Below, one piece after another: positions 16,417 through 25,417 of a stretch of DNA of 64,000 nt. The translations under genes and the position numbers were made by a program. Every line of letters starts with the position of its first letter. Positions within the stretch are counted from its first letter, which is position 1. The notes under the pieces were generated by a model that did not search any database, was not told the DNA's origin, and saw only the letters and a program-made list of their open reading frames with translations. Source of the stretch: Streptomyces sp. Ag109_O5-10 (GTDB lineage Bacteria; Actinomycetota; Actinomycetes; Streptomycetales; Streptomycetaceae); NCBI RefSeq assembly GCF_900105755.1, contig NZ_FNTQ01000001.1, forward strand, positions 620,001 through 684,000, given 5' to 3'.

Positions 16417-17919
16417 TCAGGAGGCGGGGCCGAACCGGTCCCGCAGTTCCCGCTTCAGGATCTTTCCGCTGGCGTTGCGGGGCAGCGCGTCCACGAACAG
16501 GATCCGCTTGGGCGCCTTGAAGGCCGGCAGTCGCTCCTTCACGTGGGCGATCAGGCCGGCCTCGTCGATCTCGCCGCGCGGTACGACGACGGCGGTGACC
16601 GCCTCGATCCACCGCTCGTCGGGCAGCCCGATCACGGCGGCCTCGGCGACCGCCTCGTGGGTGTAGAGGGCGTCCTCGACCTGTCGTGAGGCGACCAGCA
16701 CGCCACCGGAGTTGATGACGTCCTTCACGCGGTCGACGATCGTGTAGTAGCCGTCGGCGTCGCGCACCGCGAGGTCGCCGGAGTGGAACCAGCCGTCCCG
16801 GAAGGCCTCTTCGGTCTCCTCGGGCTTGTCCCAGTAGCCCTCGCACAGCTGCGGTGAGCGGTAGACGATCTCGCCGGGGGTGCCGTCGGGCACGTCCGCG
16901 CCGTCCTCGTCCACCACACGGGCCTCGACGAACAGAACGGTGCGGCCGCAGGAGTCCGGTCGCCCCTTGTGCTCCTCGGGGGCGAGGACGGTGGCGAGCG
17001 GTCCGATCTCGCTCTGCCCGAAGCAGTTGAACAGGGCAAGTTCCGGCAGCCGTTCGCGCAGTCGTTCCAGGACGGGCACCGGCATGACCGACGCCCCGTA
17101 GTAGGCCTTGCGCAGTCCGCCGAGGTCGCGGGTGGCGAAGTCGGGCCGGTTGGAGAGCCCGATCCACACGGTGGGCGGGGCGAACAGGCTGTCCACGTCC
17201 CCGGCCTCGACGAGGTCGAAGAGGGTGTCGCCGTCGGGCCCGTCGAGGATGATGTTGGTGGCGCCCACCGCGAGGTAGGGCAGCAGGAACACGTGCAGCT
17301 GGGCGGAGTGGTAGAGCGGCAGCGCGTGGGCGGGCCGGTCCCCGGCGCTCAGGTCGAGGGCGGCGATCGCGCTCAGGTACTCGTGCACCAGTGCCCGGTG
17401 GGTCATCATCGCGCCCTTGGGCAGCGCCGTGGTCCCCGAGGTGTACAGCAGCTGCACGAGGTCCTCGGTGCGCGGCTCGGGCCCGTCGTACGGCGCCGCG
17501 TCCGCGAGCCTGGCCAGCAGCGAGCCGTCGGCGTCCCGCAGGGGCAGCGCCGGTACGCCGTCGGGGAGGCGGCCGGCCAGATCGGGGTCGGCCAGCACCA
17601 GCGAGCTGCCCGACTGGCCGACGATGTAGGCGAGGTCGTCGCCGGTCAGGTTCTGGTTGACCGGGACGTGCACCAGGCCGGCGCGGGCGCAGGCGAGGAA
17701 GGCGATCAGGTAGGCGTCGGAGTTGTGTCCGTAGGTGCCGACCCGGTCACCGCGGTCGAGGCCCCGGCCGAGCAGGACGCTCGCCGCGCGCGAGACCGCG
17801 TCGTCGAGTTCCTCGTACGTCCAGCGCCGTTCGCCGTACCGCACCGCCACCCGCGCGGGGGTGCGCCGGGCGCTGCGCCGCAGCACCCCGTCCACCGTGC
17901 TGCCCTGTCCCTGCGTCAT
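16417..17919 (-). CDS. Acyl-CoA synthetase (AMP-binding ligase), 500 residues
   Basis: An ANL-superfamily enzyme with the phosphate loop LLYTSGTTALPKGAMMTH, the acceptor motif NCFGQSEIGP, the hinge WFHSGDLAVRDADGYY and VDRVKDVINSGG, and a C-terminal LPRNASGKILKREL with the catalytic Lys. ATG 17919 follows a GAGG about 10 bases upstream. The wording LLYTSGTTALPKGAMMTHRAL and VPVNQNLTGDDLAYIV is that of short/medium fatty-acyl-CoA ligases; the true substrate is not known. It is divergent from the P450 gene across a 341-base region. Confidence 0.9.
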   Translation of the reverse strand: MTQGQGSTVDGVLRRSARRTPARVAVRYGERRWTYEELDDAVSRAASVLLGRGLDRGDRVGTYGHNSDAYLIAFLACARAGLVHVPVNQNLTGDDLAYIVGQSGSSLVLADPDLAGRLPDGVPALPLRDADGSLLARLADAAPYDGPEPRTEDLVQLLYTSGTTALPKGAMMTHRALVHEYLSAIAALDLSAGDRPAHALPLYHSAQLHVFLLPYLAVGATNIILDGPDGDTLFDLVEAGDVDSLFAPPTVWIGLSNRPDFATRDLGGLRKAYYGASVMPVPVLERLRERLPELALFNCFGQSEIGPLATVLAPEEHKGRPDSCGRTVLFVEARVVDEDGADVPDGTPGEIVYRSPQLCEGYWDKPEETEEAFRDGWFHSGDLAVRDADGYYTIVDRVKDVINSGGVLVASRQVEDALYTHEAVAEAAVIGLPDERWIEAVTAVVVPRGEIDEAGLIAHVKERLPAFKAPKRILFVDALPRNASGKILKRELRDRFGPAS

Positions 17920-18260
17920 GACTCATGATCCTCGGCCCGCGGCCGTGACAGGTCAAGCGACCGCGAAGGCCGACGGCGAAAACCGACGGGTCCGCTCGGC
18001 CGCCGTGGCTTTCCCGCCGGTCCCGGGAGGCGGCACGGGATGGAACCGCACTGGAGTGACAAAAGGAATCACAATCGATGCGTCACGCATCAAGAGGTCT
18101 TCATGCCATGGGCTTTCTGCTTCGACGTGCCCCTGTGCGCCCCTTTGGAGAAAGGTTTCCGGAAACCCGGACGTGATTGAACTGGGCAGGACTTGTCTCG
18201 GGCTGTCAGCCTCGAAGCAGGTTCGTTCATTTCACATGTCGTACTGGGCAGGAGGTTTCC
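17920..18260. promoter_or_regulatory. Divergent promoter region with two perfect palindromes
   Basis: This 341-base gap separates the divergent ligase and P450 genes and has no gene. It holds two perfect palindromes: GATGCGTCACGCATC at 18077-18091 and GGTTTCCGGAAACC at 18154-18167. Both are good candidates for operators controlling the P450-terpene synthase pair. A possible -35 (TTGAAC, 18177-18182) lies just downstream of the second palindrome, but no matching -10 is convincing. Confidence 0.5.
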
Positions 18261-19745
18261 ATGAACGGTGCCGCGTCTGAACAGAAACGAACGTGGACGA
18301 CAGGTACTGCTCCCGGCATATTCCCACTCCTCGGCCACGGTATCGCCTTATACCGTCGCCCGTTGGCGTTTCTCAATTCTTTGCCCGCCCACGGGGATCT
18401 GGTCGAGATACGGCTGGGCCCCCGGCGTGCCTGGATGGTGTGCCATCCGGAGCTGGCCCACGAGGTGCTCATGGACCCGCACACCTTCGACAAGGGGGGT
18501 CCGCTGTACGACAGGCTGGGCCATCTGATGGGGGACGGACTGGTCACCTGCCGTCAGTCCGCGCACCGGGACAAGCGCCGGCTGCTGCAGCCGGCGTTCC
18601 GACCCTCCCACGCCGCCGCCTACACGGAACTCGTCGCCGAGGAGGCCGCGTCGGTGTGCGAGGGATGGCAGGCGGACGGAGCGGTTCCCGTCACCGAGGC
18701 GATGATGACCCTCACGACCCGCGTGATCAGCCGGGTCCTGCTCTCCGACTCGCTGGACGACACGACCGCCGCCCAGGTGCGGCACTGCCTCGCCGACGTC
18801 GTCCGCGGCCTCTTCGTCCGCACGGTCGTGCCGATCGACGCGCTGTTCCGGCTCCCGACCCCGGCCAACCGCCGCTACCGGCGAGCACTGGCCCGCCTGC
18901 ACGCGATCATCGACGCGGTGATCGCGGAGCGCCGCCGGGGCACCGCCCGCGACGACGTCCTGGGCACCCTGCTGGCGGCCCCCGACGGCGACGGCGAGAC
19001 CCCCGCCCGCACCGACCGGGAGATCCACGACGACCTGATCACGTTGCTGCTCACCGGCGCCGAGACCTCGGCTTTGTCGCTCGCCGCGGCCTTCAGTCTG
19101 CTGGCCCGCCATCCCGAGGCCGAACAGTGCCTGCACGCCGAGCTCGACACCGTCCTGCCCGGCGGCCGCCGGCCCGGCCCCGACGACCTGCCGCACCTCG
19201 TCCAGACCCGGTGCGTCGTCTCCGAGACGCTGCGGCACTCCTCCCCGGGCTGGCTCTTCACCCGCGTGGCCACCCGGGAGACGGAACTCGCCGGCCGCCG
19301 GCTGCCCGCCGGAGCCACCGTGCTCTACAGCCCCTACCTCCTCCACCACGATCCGTCGTGGTTCCCCGGCCCCGAGCGCTTCGACCCCGACCGCTGGCTG
19401 CCGGGCAGGCCCACCTCCGCACAGCGGCGCGCGATGATGCCGTTCTCCGCGGGCAACCGCAAGTGCCTCGGCGACGAGTTCGCCATGGTGGAGATCACCG
19501 TGGCGCTCGCGACCATCGCCGGCCGCGTCCGCCTGCGCCATCTGCCCGGGTACGCCGACCGGCCACCGCGCCCCGCGATCACGCTGGGGCCGCGCTCGCT
19601 CGTCATGTTCCGCGAGACCCGCCCGCACCGGCCGCCGGAGGCGTCGTCCCGCCCTCCGCTCCCGCGCCGCGCGGTCTGCACCCGACAGGCTCGACAGGCT
19701 CCGGACTCCCGAACGGCAGGTGACCACAGTGTCGACAACGCGTGA
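18261..19745 (+). CDS. Cytochrome P450, next to a terpene synthase; contains a TTA codon
   Basis: A 494-residue P450 starting at ATG 18261, with GGAGG at 18251-18255. It has the I-helix LLLTGAETSAL (oxygen-binding and catalytic Thr), the K-helix SETLR (E-x-x-R), the PERF-region PERFDPDRW, and the heme loop F395-S-A-G-N-R-K-C402. The overall wording resembles CYP170-type terpene hydroxylases. A basic, disordered tail of ~30 residues follows the heme domain. Leu30 is encoded by TTA (18348-18350), the rare codon read by bldA tRNA, implying developmental control of translation. The terpene synthase gene begins inside its 3' end, so it is probably the tailoring oxidase for that product. Confidence 0.93.
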   Translation: MNGAASEQKRTWTTGTAPGIFPLLGHGIALYRRPLAFLNSLPAHGDLVEIRLGPRRAWMVCHPELAHEVLMDPHTFDKGGPLYDRLGHLMGDGLVTCRQSAHRDKRRLLQPAFRPSHAAAYTELVAEEAASVCEGWQADGAVPVTEAMMTLTTRVISRVLLSDSLDDTTAAQVRHCLADVVRGLFVRTVVPIDALFRLPTPANRRYRRALARLHAIIDAVIAERRRGTARDDVLGTLLAAPDGDGETPARTDREIHDDLITLLLTGAETSALSLAAAFSLLARHPEAEQCLHAELDTVLPGGRRPGPDDLPHLVQTRCVVSETLRHSSPGWLFTRVATRETELAGRRLPAGATVLYSPYLLHHDPSWFPGPERFDPDRWLPGRPTSAQRRAMMPFSAGNRKCLGDEFAMVEITVALATIAGRVRLRHLPGYADRPPRPAITLGPRSLVMFRETRPHRPPEASSRPPLPRRAVCTRQARQAPDSRTAGDHSVDNA

Positions 19746-20736
19746 GGAAGTCACGGTGGGTGCATCGGACGGAACCCGGGTCGCCAACCTCGGGGACCTG
19801 ATCGACGCCCATCTCCGCATGCCCTTCCCGTTTCTGCGCAACCCCCATGAGGCCGAAGCCGCGGCCGGCGTCGGCGTATGGCTGCGTGTGTGGGGGCTGA
19901 CGGACGAGCCCGGCGTGGCGACGATGATCGCCCGCACTCGCCCCGCCGAACTCGCGTCCTACATCTGCGCCGACGTGGATTCCGATCTCCTCCAGATCGT
20001 GGCCAATCAGATTGCCTACCAGTTCGTTTTCGACGACCTGGCGGAGGACGTCGGTCAACACTCTCCGGGCCTGTTGTTGCCGATGCTGTTCGAAAGCATC
20101 GCGATTCTGCGGGACGGCCGGCCACCCGGCACTCCCCTTGGAGCAGCCCTGGCGGATCTCTACCGGCAGGTCCGGGAGCGGTGTACTCCCGCGCAGACCG
20201 CGCGGTGGGCCTGGAAGAGCCGGGAATATGTGCACGGTCTGTTGTACGAAGCGGTGGCCCAGGCCCAGCCCTACCTTCTACGGTCCGGGGACTGCACCTC
20301 CATACGATCCCTGATCGCAGGGGTCGAGCCGTTCTACCCGCTGTGCGAAGCCGCGCAGCCGGGCGAACTGTCCCCCGCCGAACTGCACCACCCCGTGGTG
20401 CAGCGACTGGGTCGGCTTTCCGCCGACGCGGCGGTGTGGATACCGGACCTGTTCTCCGCGGTGAAGGAACAGCGATCCGGCGGGATGATCAACTTGGCCC
20501 TGGCCCACCAGCGCGAGAACCGCTGCTCTCTGCAGACTGCCGTTATCCTCGCCATCCGGCAGATCAACAGCACGATCGAGGAGTTCCAGGAGCTCTACGC
20601 CGAGGTCGAACCGGAACTCAGCCCCGCGGGAGTCGGCTACGTGGAAGGCATGATCGGCTGGATCCGCGGGTGTTATCACTGGTCCCGCAGCGTACCCCGC
20701 TACGCGGATGTGACATCGGTGAGCGTCGTGTCGTAG
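19720..20736 (+). CDS. Class I terpene synthase with an altered NSE motif
   Basis: A 338-residue protein of bacterial sesquiterpene-cyclase size. The aspartate-rich motif is F-D105-D106-L-A-E109-D in helix D, and the C-terminal RY pair is R327-Y328 in SVPRY. The second metal motif reads P242-D-L-F-S246-A-V-K-E250: Ser and Glu of NSE are kept but the first metal ligand, normally Asn or Asp, is Pro. An Arg before it (SIRSL) fits the pyrophosphate sensor. GTG 19720 gives a 26-base overlap with the P450 gene; GTG 19756, with a GAGGA site 7 bases upstream, would start just after the P450 stop. It would cyclise a prenyl diphosphate, most likely farnesyl diphosphate. The product cannot be predicted. 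Confidence 0.85.
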   Translation: MTTVSTTREEVTVGASDGTRVANLGDLIDAHLRMPFPFLRNPHEAEAAAGVGVWLRVWGLTDEPGVATMIARTRPAELASYICADVDSDLLQIVANQIAYQFVFDDLAEDVGQHSPGLLLPMLFESIAILRDGRPPGTPLGAALADLYRQVRERCTPAQTARWAWKSREYVHGLLYEAVAQAQPYLLRSGDCTSIRSLIAGVEPFYPLCEAAQPGELSPAELHHPVVQRLGRLSADAAVWIPDLFSAVKEQRSGGMINLALAHQRENRCSLQTAVILAIRQINSTIEEFQELYAEVEPELSPAGVGYVEGMIGWIRGCYHWSRSVPRYADVTSVSVVS

Positions 20737-20924
20737 GAGTACCTGACGCACTGCGGCGACCGCATCTGAGAGTGGCGGCCATCAAAACCTCCTACCCGAA
20801 AGGCGGACATTATCCCTTCTGCAGTTCATGATTCACCCGATAGTACTCAGTCCGGCCTGCTCACACCCTGACAAGGCGTACCCTCGACTGTCCCCGGGCC
20901 GAACGAAAGAAAGCGGTACGGCAT

Positions 20925-23837
20925 ATGGCGACGGAGCCGCGGCAACCGGTCATGGATCAAAAGACTTTGATCGAGCGTCGACGGGAACTTCAGGCCCTTG
21001 ATGCGGCGTTCCGGGAGTTGCGGCGCACCGCCGGCGGCGCACCGCGAGTACGACGCAAGGGACTGCTCGCCTTCACGGGCTCGGCCGGGCTGGGCAAGAC
21101 AGCCCTCATGACGGAAGCACGCGCGAAGGCCGCGGCGGGCGGATTCACCGTGCTGTCGGGCAGAGGCGGCGAGGGAGAACAGGGTTCGGCGTTCCGCGTG
21201 GTACGCCAGCTGATGCAACCCTCGCTGGCGCGGATGGACGAGTCGGAACTCCGCGCCTTCCTGGGAAGCTGGTACGACACCGTCGCCGCCGTGCTCGGCC
21301 TGGAAGCAAGGGGGCACGCTCCGGCTCCGGATCCCACCGGGGTCCGCGAGGGGCTGGACTGGGTCATGACGCGGCTCACGGTGAAGAAGGCGCCCGTAGT
21401 CCTGCTCCTGGACGACCTGCACTGGGCGGACGCAGAGTCCCTGAAGTGGCTCACCTCCTTCGTGCCGCGGGTCGACGACCTCCCGCTGCTGCTCGTGGTC
21501 GCCTACCGGCCCGACGACCTGCCGCCTGAAGGGGGCGAACTGCGCACAGTCGTGGGGCACCACGGTGACCGCCCCCACGAACTCGAGCTGCTCACCGCCG
21601 AAGGTGTGGCCCAGATCGTCAGGGCCGAAGTCGGAGAGGGAGCCCAGGACCAGTTCTGCAAGGAATGCTGGTCGGCCACCGGCGGGAGCCCCTTCGAGAC
21701 CGTGGAGCTCGCCATCAAGCTCGCCGAGCGGAAGGTGAACGGTACCGAGGACGACCTGCTCACGATGCGTGAGCTCGCCGCGGCGATCAAGGGCCCGGGA
21801 CTGATCGAGCAGCTCGAACGGCTCGGCACGGCGACCGTCCGCTTCGCGCACGCCGCGGCCGTGCTGGGTTCACCCTTCTCGCCACAGCTCGCCGCGACCA
21901 TCGCGGTCCTCGGCGAGGAGGAGGCGGCCGAGGCGATCCAAAAGCTGCGAGCGGCCCGGATCCTGTCCTACGGACACGAGATCGACGGCTCTCTTGAGTT
22001 CATGCACCCGCTGATCACCACGACGATCTACCGGTCCATCCGCCCGCAGGCAATCCGGGTCGGCATGCACAACGCCGCCGCGGAGGCCGTCCTGGCCGCG
22101 GGGCACGGTCCTACCGCCGCCGCCCGGCATCTGCTGGAGGTTCCGTGCGAAGGGAACTCGGAGGCGGTGGTGTGTCTGCGCGAAGCAGCTCGCGCGTACC
22201 TTGGCGCCGGGGCCACCGAGGCCGCCCGGCGCCTGTTGACCCGTGCGCTGCGGGAACCGCCCCTGCCCGAGGACCGTGCAGCGGTCCTCCATGAACTCGC
22301 GTGCTCCACGTTCCTGATCGAGCCCACCGCCACTGTCCGGTACCTGCGCCAAGCGCTCGCGGAGTCCGACGTCGAGCCCGATCTGCGCGCTTCCATAGTC
22401 TTCCGGCTGACACAGGCTCTGGCCCACACCGATCAGCTTGCCGAGGCCGTGAGCGTGGCAACCGAGGAGGCGAGGCAGGCCCCCAATCCGCGCGTCAAAC
22501 TGCGCATGCAGGCGGATCAGTTCGTCTGGGGCATGTTCCAGGCCGACGACCACGACTCACCGGCACGCTCCCGGACACTGGCACGACTTGCCGAGAAATT
22601 GCCGGGTCGCAGTCTCGAGGAGCGCTACATCCTGGGACTGCGGGCCTGGGATGCCGTTCTGCGCGGCGAACCACGACAGAGCACTCTCGCCCATGCCGAG
22701 CGGGCTCTGGACGGCGGCATGAGCTGGACCGACGAGAACCGGGGTTTCGAGGTCCCCGCCTCGGTCGCACTGGTCTTCATGTACGGAGACCAGCCGCGAC
22801 GGGCCGAGGAGTTGTTCAGCAAGGGGATCGCTGAGTGCGTCGCCAAGGGCTGGCGCGGCTCCCACCTGGCTCTCGGCCAGACCCTCGCCGGTTACATCCG
22901 CTACCGCCGCGGATGCCTGGCCGAGGCCGAGGAACTGGTACGGGGAGGTCTCCTGATCGCCGACAAGGTGGAGGGGGCCGTGCCCGCGCAATGGTTCGCC
23001 GTGGGCATCCTGATCCAGACGCTGCTCGCCCGTGGGCGCGTCCCCGACGCTCGGGCGCTCGCCGACGAGCACCACTTCGGTGCGACGGCTCCCAACGCCG
23101 TGATCTACCCCGACCCCCGCACCGTCTACGCCGAACTCCTCCTCGCCGAGGGCAGGCACGCCGAGGCGGCGCGGCTGCTGTCCGAGGTCGGGGAGTGGCT
23201 GGACGGGCGGGGCTGGCGGAACCCGGCCTGGTGCCCGTGGCAGCTGCGGCTCGCGACCGCGCTCGCCCCGACCGCACCCGAGGAGGCGGTGGGCCAGGCC
23301 GAGGAAGCGGTGCGCAGGGCCCGGGAGTTCGGTGCCGCCTCGACCGTCGGGCAGGCCCTGCACACACTCGCCGAGGTGACCGGCGGGCCGCAGGCGGTCG
23401 ACCTGTACGCGCAGGCCGTCGAGCTGCTGGAGCAGTCGCCGGCCGCCTACGAACTCGCCCGTGCCCAGATCGGCCACGGTGCCGCGCTGTCCCTGGCCGG
23501 CCGGCTCCAGGAGGCCGCCGAGCGGCTCTACCAGGGGCTGGAGGGAGCCGTCCACTGCGGGGCCGGGGCGCTCGCCGCCCGGGCCCGGGAGGAGTTGTCG
23601 GCGGCCGGGCTGCGGCCGCTGCCGTTGCGGTACGCGCAGGTGGACACGCTCACCGCGGCGGAGCTGCGGACCGCCGAACTGACCGTCCAGGGGCACGCGG
23701 TGGGCGTGGTCGCCAAGGAGTTGCAGCTCACCGAGCAGGGTGTGCGGCAGCTGCTGTCCAGCGTCTATCGCAAGCTCGGCACCGATGCCGCCGGCCTCGC
23801 CGGGTTCCTGGAGGCCCGGCACCAGCCGGGCACCTGA
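20925..23837 (+). CDS. LAL-family LuxR regulator (AAA-TPR-HTH), 970 residues
   Basis: Walker A GSAGLGKTAL (~residues 52-61), Walker B VLLLDDLHWAD, a long helical repeat region, and a C-terminal LuxR-type HTH in the last ~62 residues (LTAAELRTAEL...KELQLTEQGVRQLLSSVYRKLG). ATG 20925 is used; an ATG nine codons later is an alternative, and neither has a strong ribosome binding site. LAL regulators are large activators that respond to a small ligand and ATP and often control secondary metabolite clusters. Being 188 bases downstream of the terpene synthase on the same strand, it is a candidate regulator of the P450-terpene pair. It is the paralogue of the HTH-less protein at 4027-6708. Confidence 0.9.
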   Translation: MATEPRQPVMDQKTLIERRRELQALDAAFRELRRTAGGAPRVRRKGLLAFTGSAGLGKTALMTEARAKAAAGGFTVLSGRGGEGEQGSAFRVVRQLMQPSLARMDESELRAFLGSWYDTVAAVLGLEARGHAPAPDPTGVREGLDWVMTRLTVKKAPVVLLLDDLHWADAESLKWLTSFVPRVDDLPLLLVVAYRPDDLPPEGGELRTVVGHHGDRPHELELLTAEGVAQIVRAEVGEGAQDQFCKECWSATGGSPFETVELAIKLAERKVNGTEDDLLTMRELAAAIKGPGLIEQLERLGTATVRFAHAAAVLGSPFSPQLAATIAVLGEEEAAEAIQKLRAARILSYGHEIDGSLEFMHPLITTTIYRSIRPQAIRVGMHNAAAEAVLAAGHGPTAAARHLLEVPCEGNSEAVVCLREAARAYLGAGATEAARRLLTRALREPPLPEDRAAVLHELACSTFLIEPTATVRYLRQALAESDVEPDLRASIVFRLTQALAHTDQLAEAVSVATEEARQAPNPRVKLRMQADQFVWGMFQADDHDSPARSRTLARLAEKLPGRSLEERYILGLRAWDAVLRGEPRQSTLAHAERALDGGMSWTDENRGFEVPASVALVFMYGDQPRRAEELFSKGIAECVAKGWRGSHLALGQTLAGYIRYRRGCLAEAEELVRGGLLIADKVEGAVPAQWFAVGILIQTLLARGRVPDARALADEHHFGATAPNAVIYPDPRTVYAELLLAEGRHAEAARLLSEVGEWLDGRGWRNPAWCPWQLRLATALAPTAPEEAVGQAEEAVRRAREFGAASTVGQALHTLAEVTGGPQAVDLYAQAVELLEQSPAAYELARAQIGHGAALSLAGRLQEAAERLYQGLEGAVHCGAGALAARAREELSAAGLRPLPLRYAQVDTLTAAELRTAELTVQGHAVGVVAKELQLTEQGVRQLLSSVYRKLGTDAAGLAGFLEARHQPGT

Positions 23838-23841
23838 CGCG

Positions 23842-23861
23842 CCGGGTCACCGGTCCCGGCC
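23842..23861. terminator. Short hairpin between convergent genes
   Basis: GCCGGG (23842-23847) pairs with CCCGGC (23856-23861) in the 26-base gap between the LAL gene and the convergent ligase gene. The stem is short, so this is a weak terminator call. Confidence 0.35.
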
Positions 23862-23863
23862 GG

Positions 23864-25417
23864 TCACACCGGCCTGGCGCGTCCCTCCCAGTACGGGTCC
23901 CGCAGCCGCCGCTTGTAGAGCTTGCCGTTGGGGTCGCGGGGCATCTCGGCGATGAAGTCGACGGTCTTGGGGCACTTGTAGCCGGCGAGTTGTCCGGCGC
24001 AGTGGGCGAGCAGGCCGGCGGCGAGGTCCGGGCCGGGCTCGTGTCCGGGGGCGGGTTCGACGACGGCCTTGACCTCCTCGCCCCAGTCGTCGTGCGGGAT
24101 GCCGAAGGCGGCGGCGTCGGCGACGGCGGGGTGGGAGAGGAGCACGGACTCGATCTCGGCGGGGTAGATGTTGACGCCACCCGAGATGATCATGTCGATC
24201 TTGCGGTCGCGGAGGAACAGGTAGCCGTCCTCGTCGAGGTAGCCGAGGTCGCCGACGGTGAAGAAGTCGCCGATGCGGTTCTTCTCCGTCTTGGCCTCGT
24301 CCTTGTGGTAAGCGAAGCCGCCGGTGTTCATCTTCATGTAGACGGTGCCGAGTTCGCCGGGCGGCAGCCGGTTGCCGTCGTCGTCGAAGATCGCGAGTTC
24401 GCTGATGGGCCAGGCCTTGCCGACCGTGCCGGGTTTTTTCAGCCAGTCCTCGGCGGTGGCGAAGGCGCCGCCGCCCTCGCTGGCCGCGTAGTACTCCTCC
24501 ACGCTGGGACCCCACCAGTCGAGCATGGCCCGCTTGACGTGGTCCGGGCACGGGGCGGCGCCGTGGATGGCGTGCCGCATGGAGGAGACGTCATGGCGTG
24601 CGCGCACATCCTCGGGGAGGGCGAGCAGGCGGTGGAACTGGGTGGGGACCATATGGGTGTGGGTGCACTTGTGTGTGTCGATCAGGCGGAGCATCTCCTC
24701 GGGGTTCCACTTGTCCATGAGGACCAGGCGGTGGCCTATGTGGAGGGACGCGCCCGCGAACTGGAGGACGGCCGTGTGGTAAAGCGGTGAGCAGACCAGG
24801 TGGACGTTGTCGCCGAAGGGGCGGATGCCGAAGATGCCGAGGAAGCCGCCGAGGTAGGCCTCCTCGGGGCGTTTGGCGGGCAGCGGACGGCGGATGCCGC
24901 GGGGGCGGCCCGTCGTACCCGAGGTGTAGTTCATGACCCAGCCGAGTTCGCGGTCCGCGGGTGCCGACCCGGGCTGTCCGTCGAGGAGTTCGGCGTACGG
25001 GCGGAAGCCCTCGATCTCGCCGACCGCGTACCGGTGGGTGGCCGGGAGGCCGGCCTCGTCGGCGGCGTGCCGGGCCGGGCCGGCGAACCGTTCGTGGGCG
25101 ATGAGCACCTTGGCGCCGGAGTCGGCGACGATCCAGCCGATCTCCGGGCCGACGAAGTGGTGGTTGACCGGGACGAGGTAGAGGCCGGCCTGGGTGGCGG
25201 CGAGGTAGGCGGTGAAGAACTCGGGCCCGTTGGGCAGCACGACCGCGAAGGCGTCGCCGCGTTCCAGGCCCGCGGCCCGGAGCCCGTGGACGAGTTGGTT
25301 GACGGCCGCGTGCAGGCGGCCGGCGGTCCATTCCTCGCCGTCGGGCGCGACGAGCACCGTGCGGTCGGGATCGCTGGTGGCCTGGGCCCAGAACCCGGCG
25401 GGGGGCGTGCTGGTCAC
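23864..25417 (-). CDS. Acyl-CoA synthetase (AMP-binding ligase), 517 residues
   Basis: An ANL-superfamily ligase: phosphate loop NYTSGTTGRPRGIRR, acceptor YYAASEGGG, hinge FTVGDLGYLDEDGYLFLRDR, IISGGVNIYPAEIE, and a C-terminal MPRDPNGKLYKRRLRDP with the catalytic Lys. GTG 25417 overlaps the upstream gene's stop by 4 bases (GTGA) and has AAGGAG 6 bases before it. FadD-like proteins with TSGTTGRPRGIRRPL wording activate branched or terpenoid-type acids in other actinomycetes; that is only a hint. It is translationally coupled to the nitronate-monooxygenase-like gene. Confidence 0.9.
   Translation of the reverse strand: MTSTPPAGFWAQATSDPDRTVLVAPDGEEWTAGRLHAAVNQLVHGLRAAGLERGDAFAVVLPNGPEFFTAYLAATQAGLYLVPVNHHFVGPEIGWIVADSGAKVLIAHERFAGPARHAADEAGLPATHRYAVGEIEGFRPYAELLDGQPGSAPADRELGWVMNYTSGTTGRPRGIRRPLPAKRPEEAYLGGFLGIFGIRPFGDNVHLVCSPLYHTAVLQFAGASLHIGHRLVLMDKWNPEEMLRLIDTHKCTHTHMVPTQFHRLLALPEDVRARHDVSSMRHAIHGAAPCPDHVKRAMLDWWGPSVEEYYAASEGGGAFATAEDWLKKPGTVGKAWPISELAIFDDDGNRLPPGELGTVYMKMNTGGFAYHKDEAKTEKNRIGDFFTVGDLGYLDEDGYLFLRDRKIDMIISGGVNIYPAEIESVLLSHPAVADAAAFGIPHDDWGEEVKAVVEPAPGHEPGPDLAAGLLAHCAGQLAGYKCPKTVDFIAEMPRDPNGKLYKRRLRDPYWEGRARPV

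Noticed and set aside
18348..19937. A 529-codon minus-strand frame across the P450 gene
   Set aside because: Antisense shadow with no domain signatures; the plus strand has all P450 motifs.
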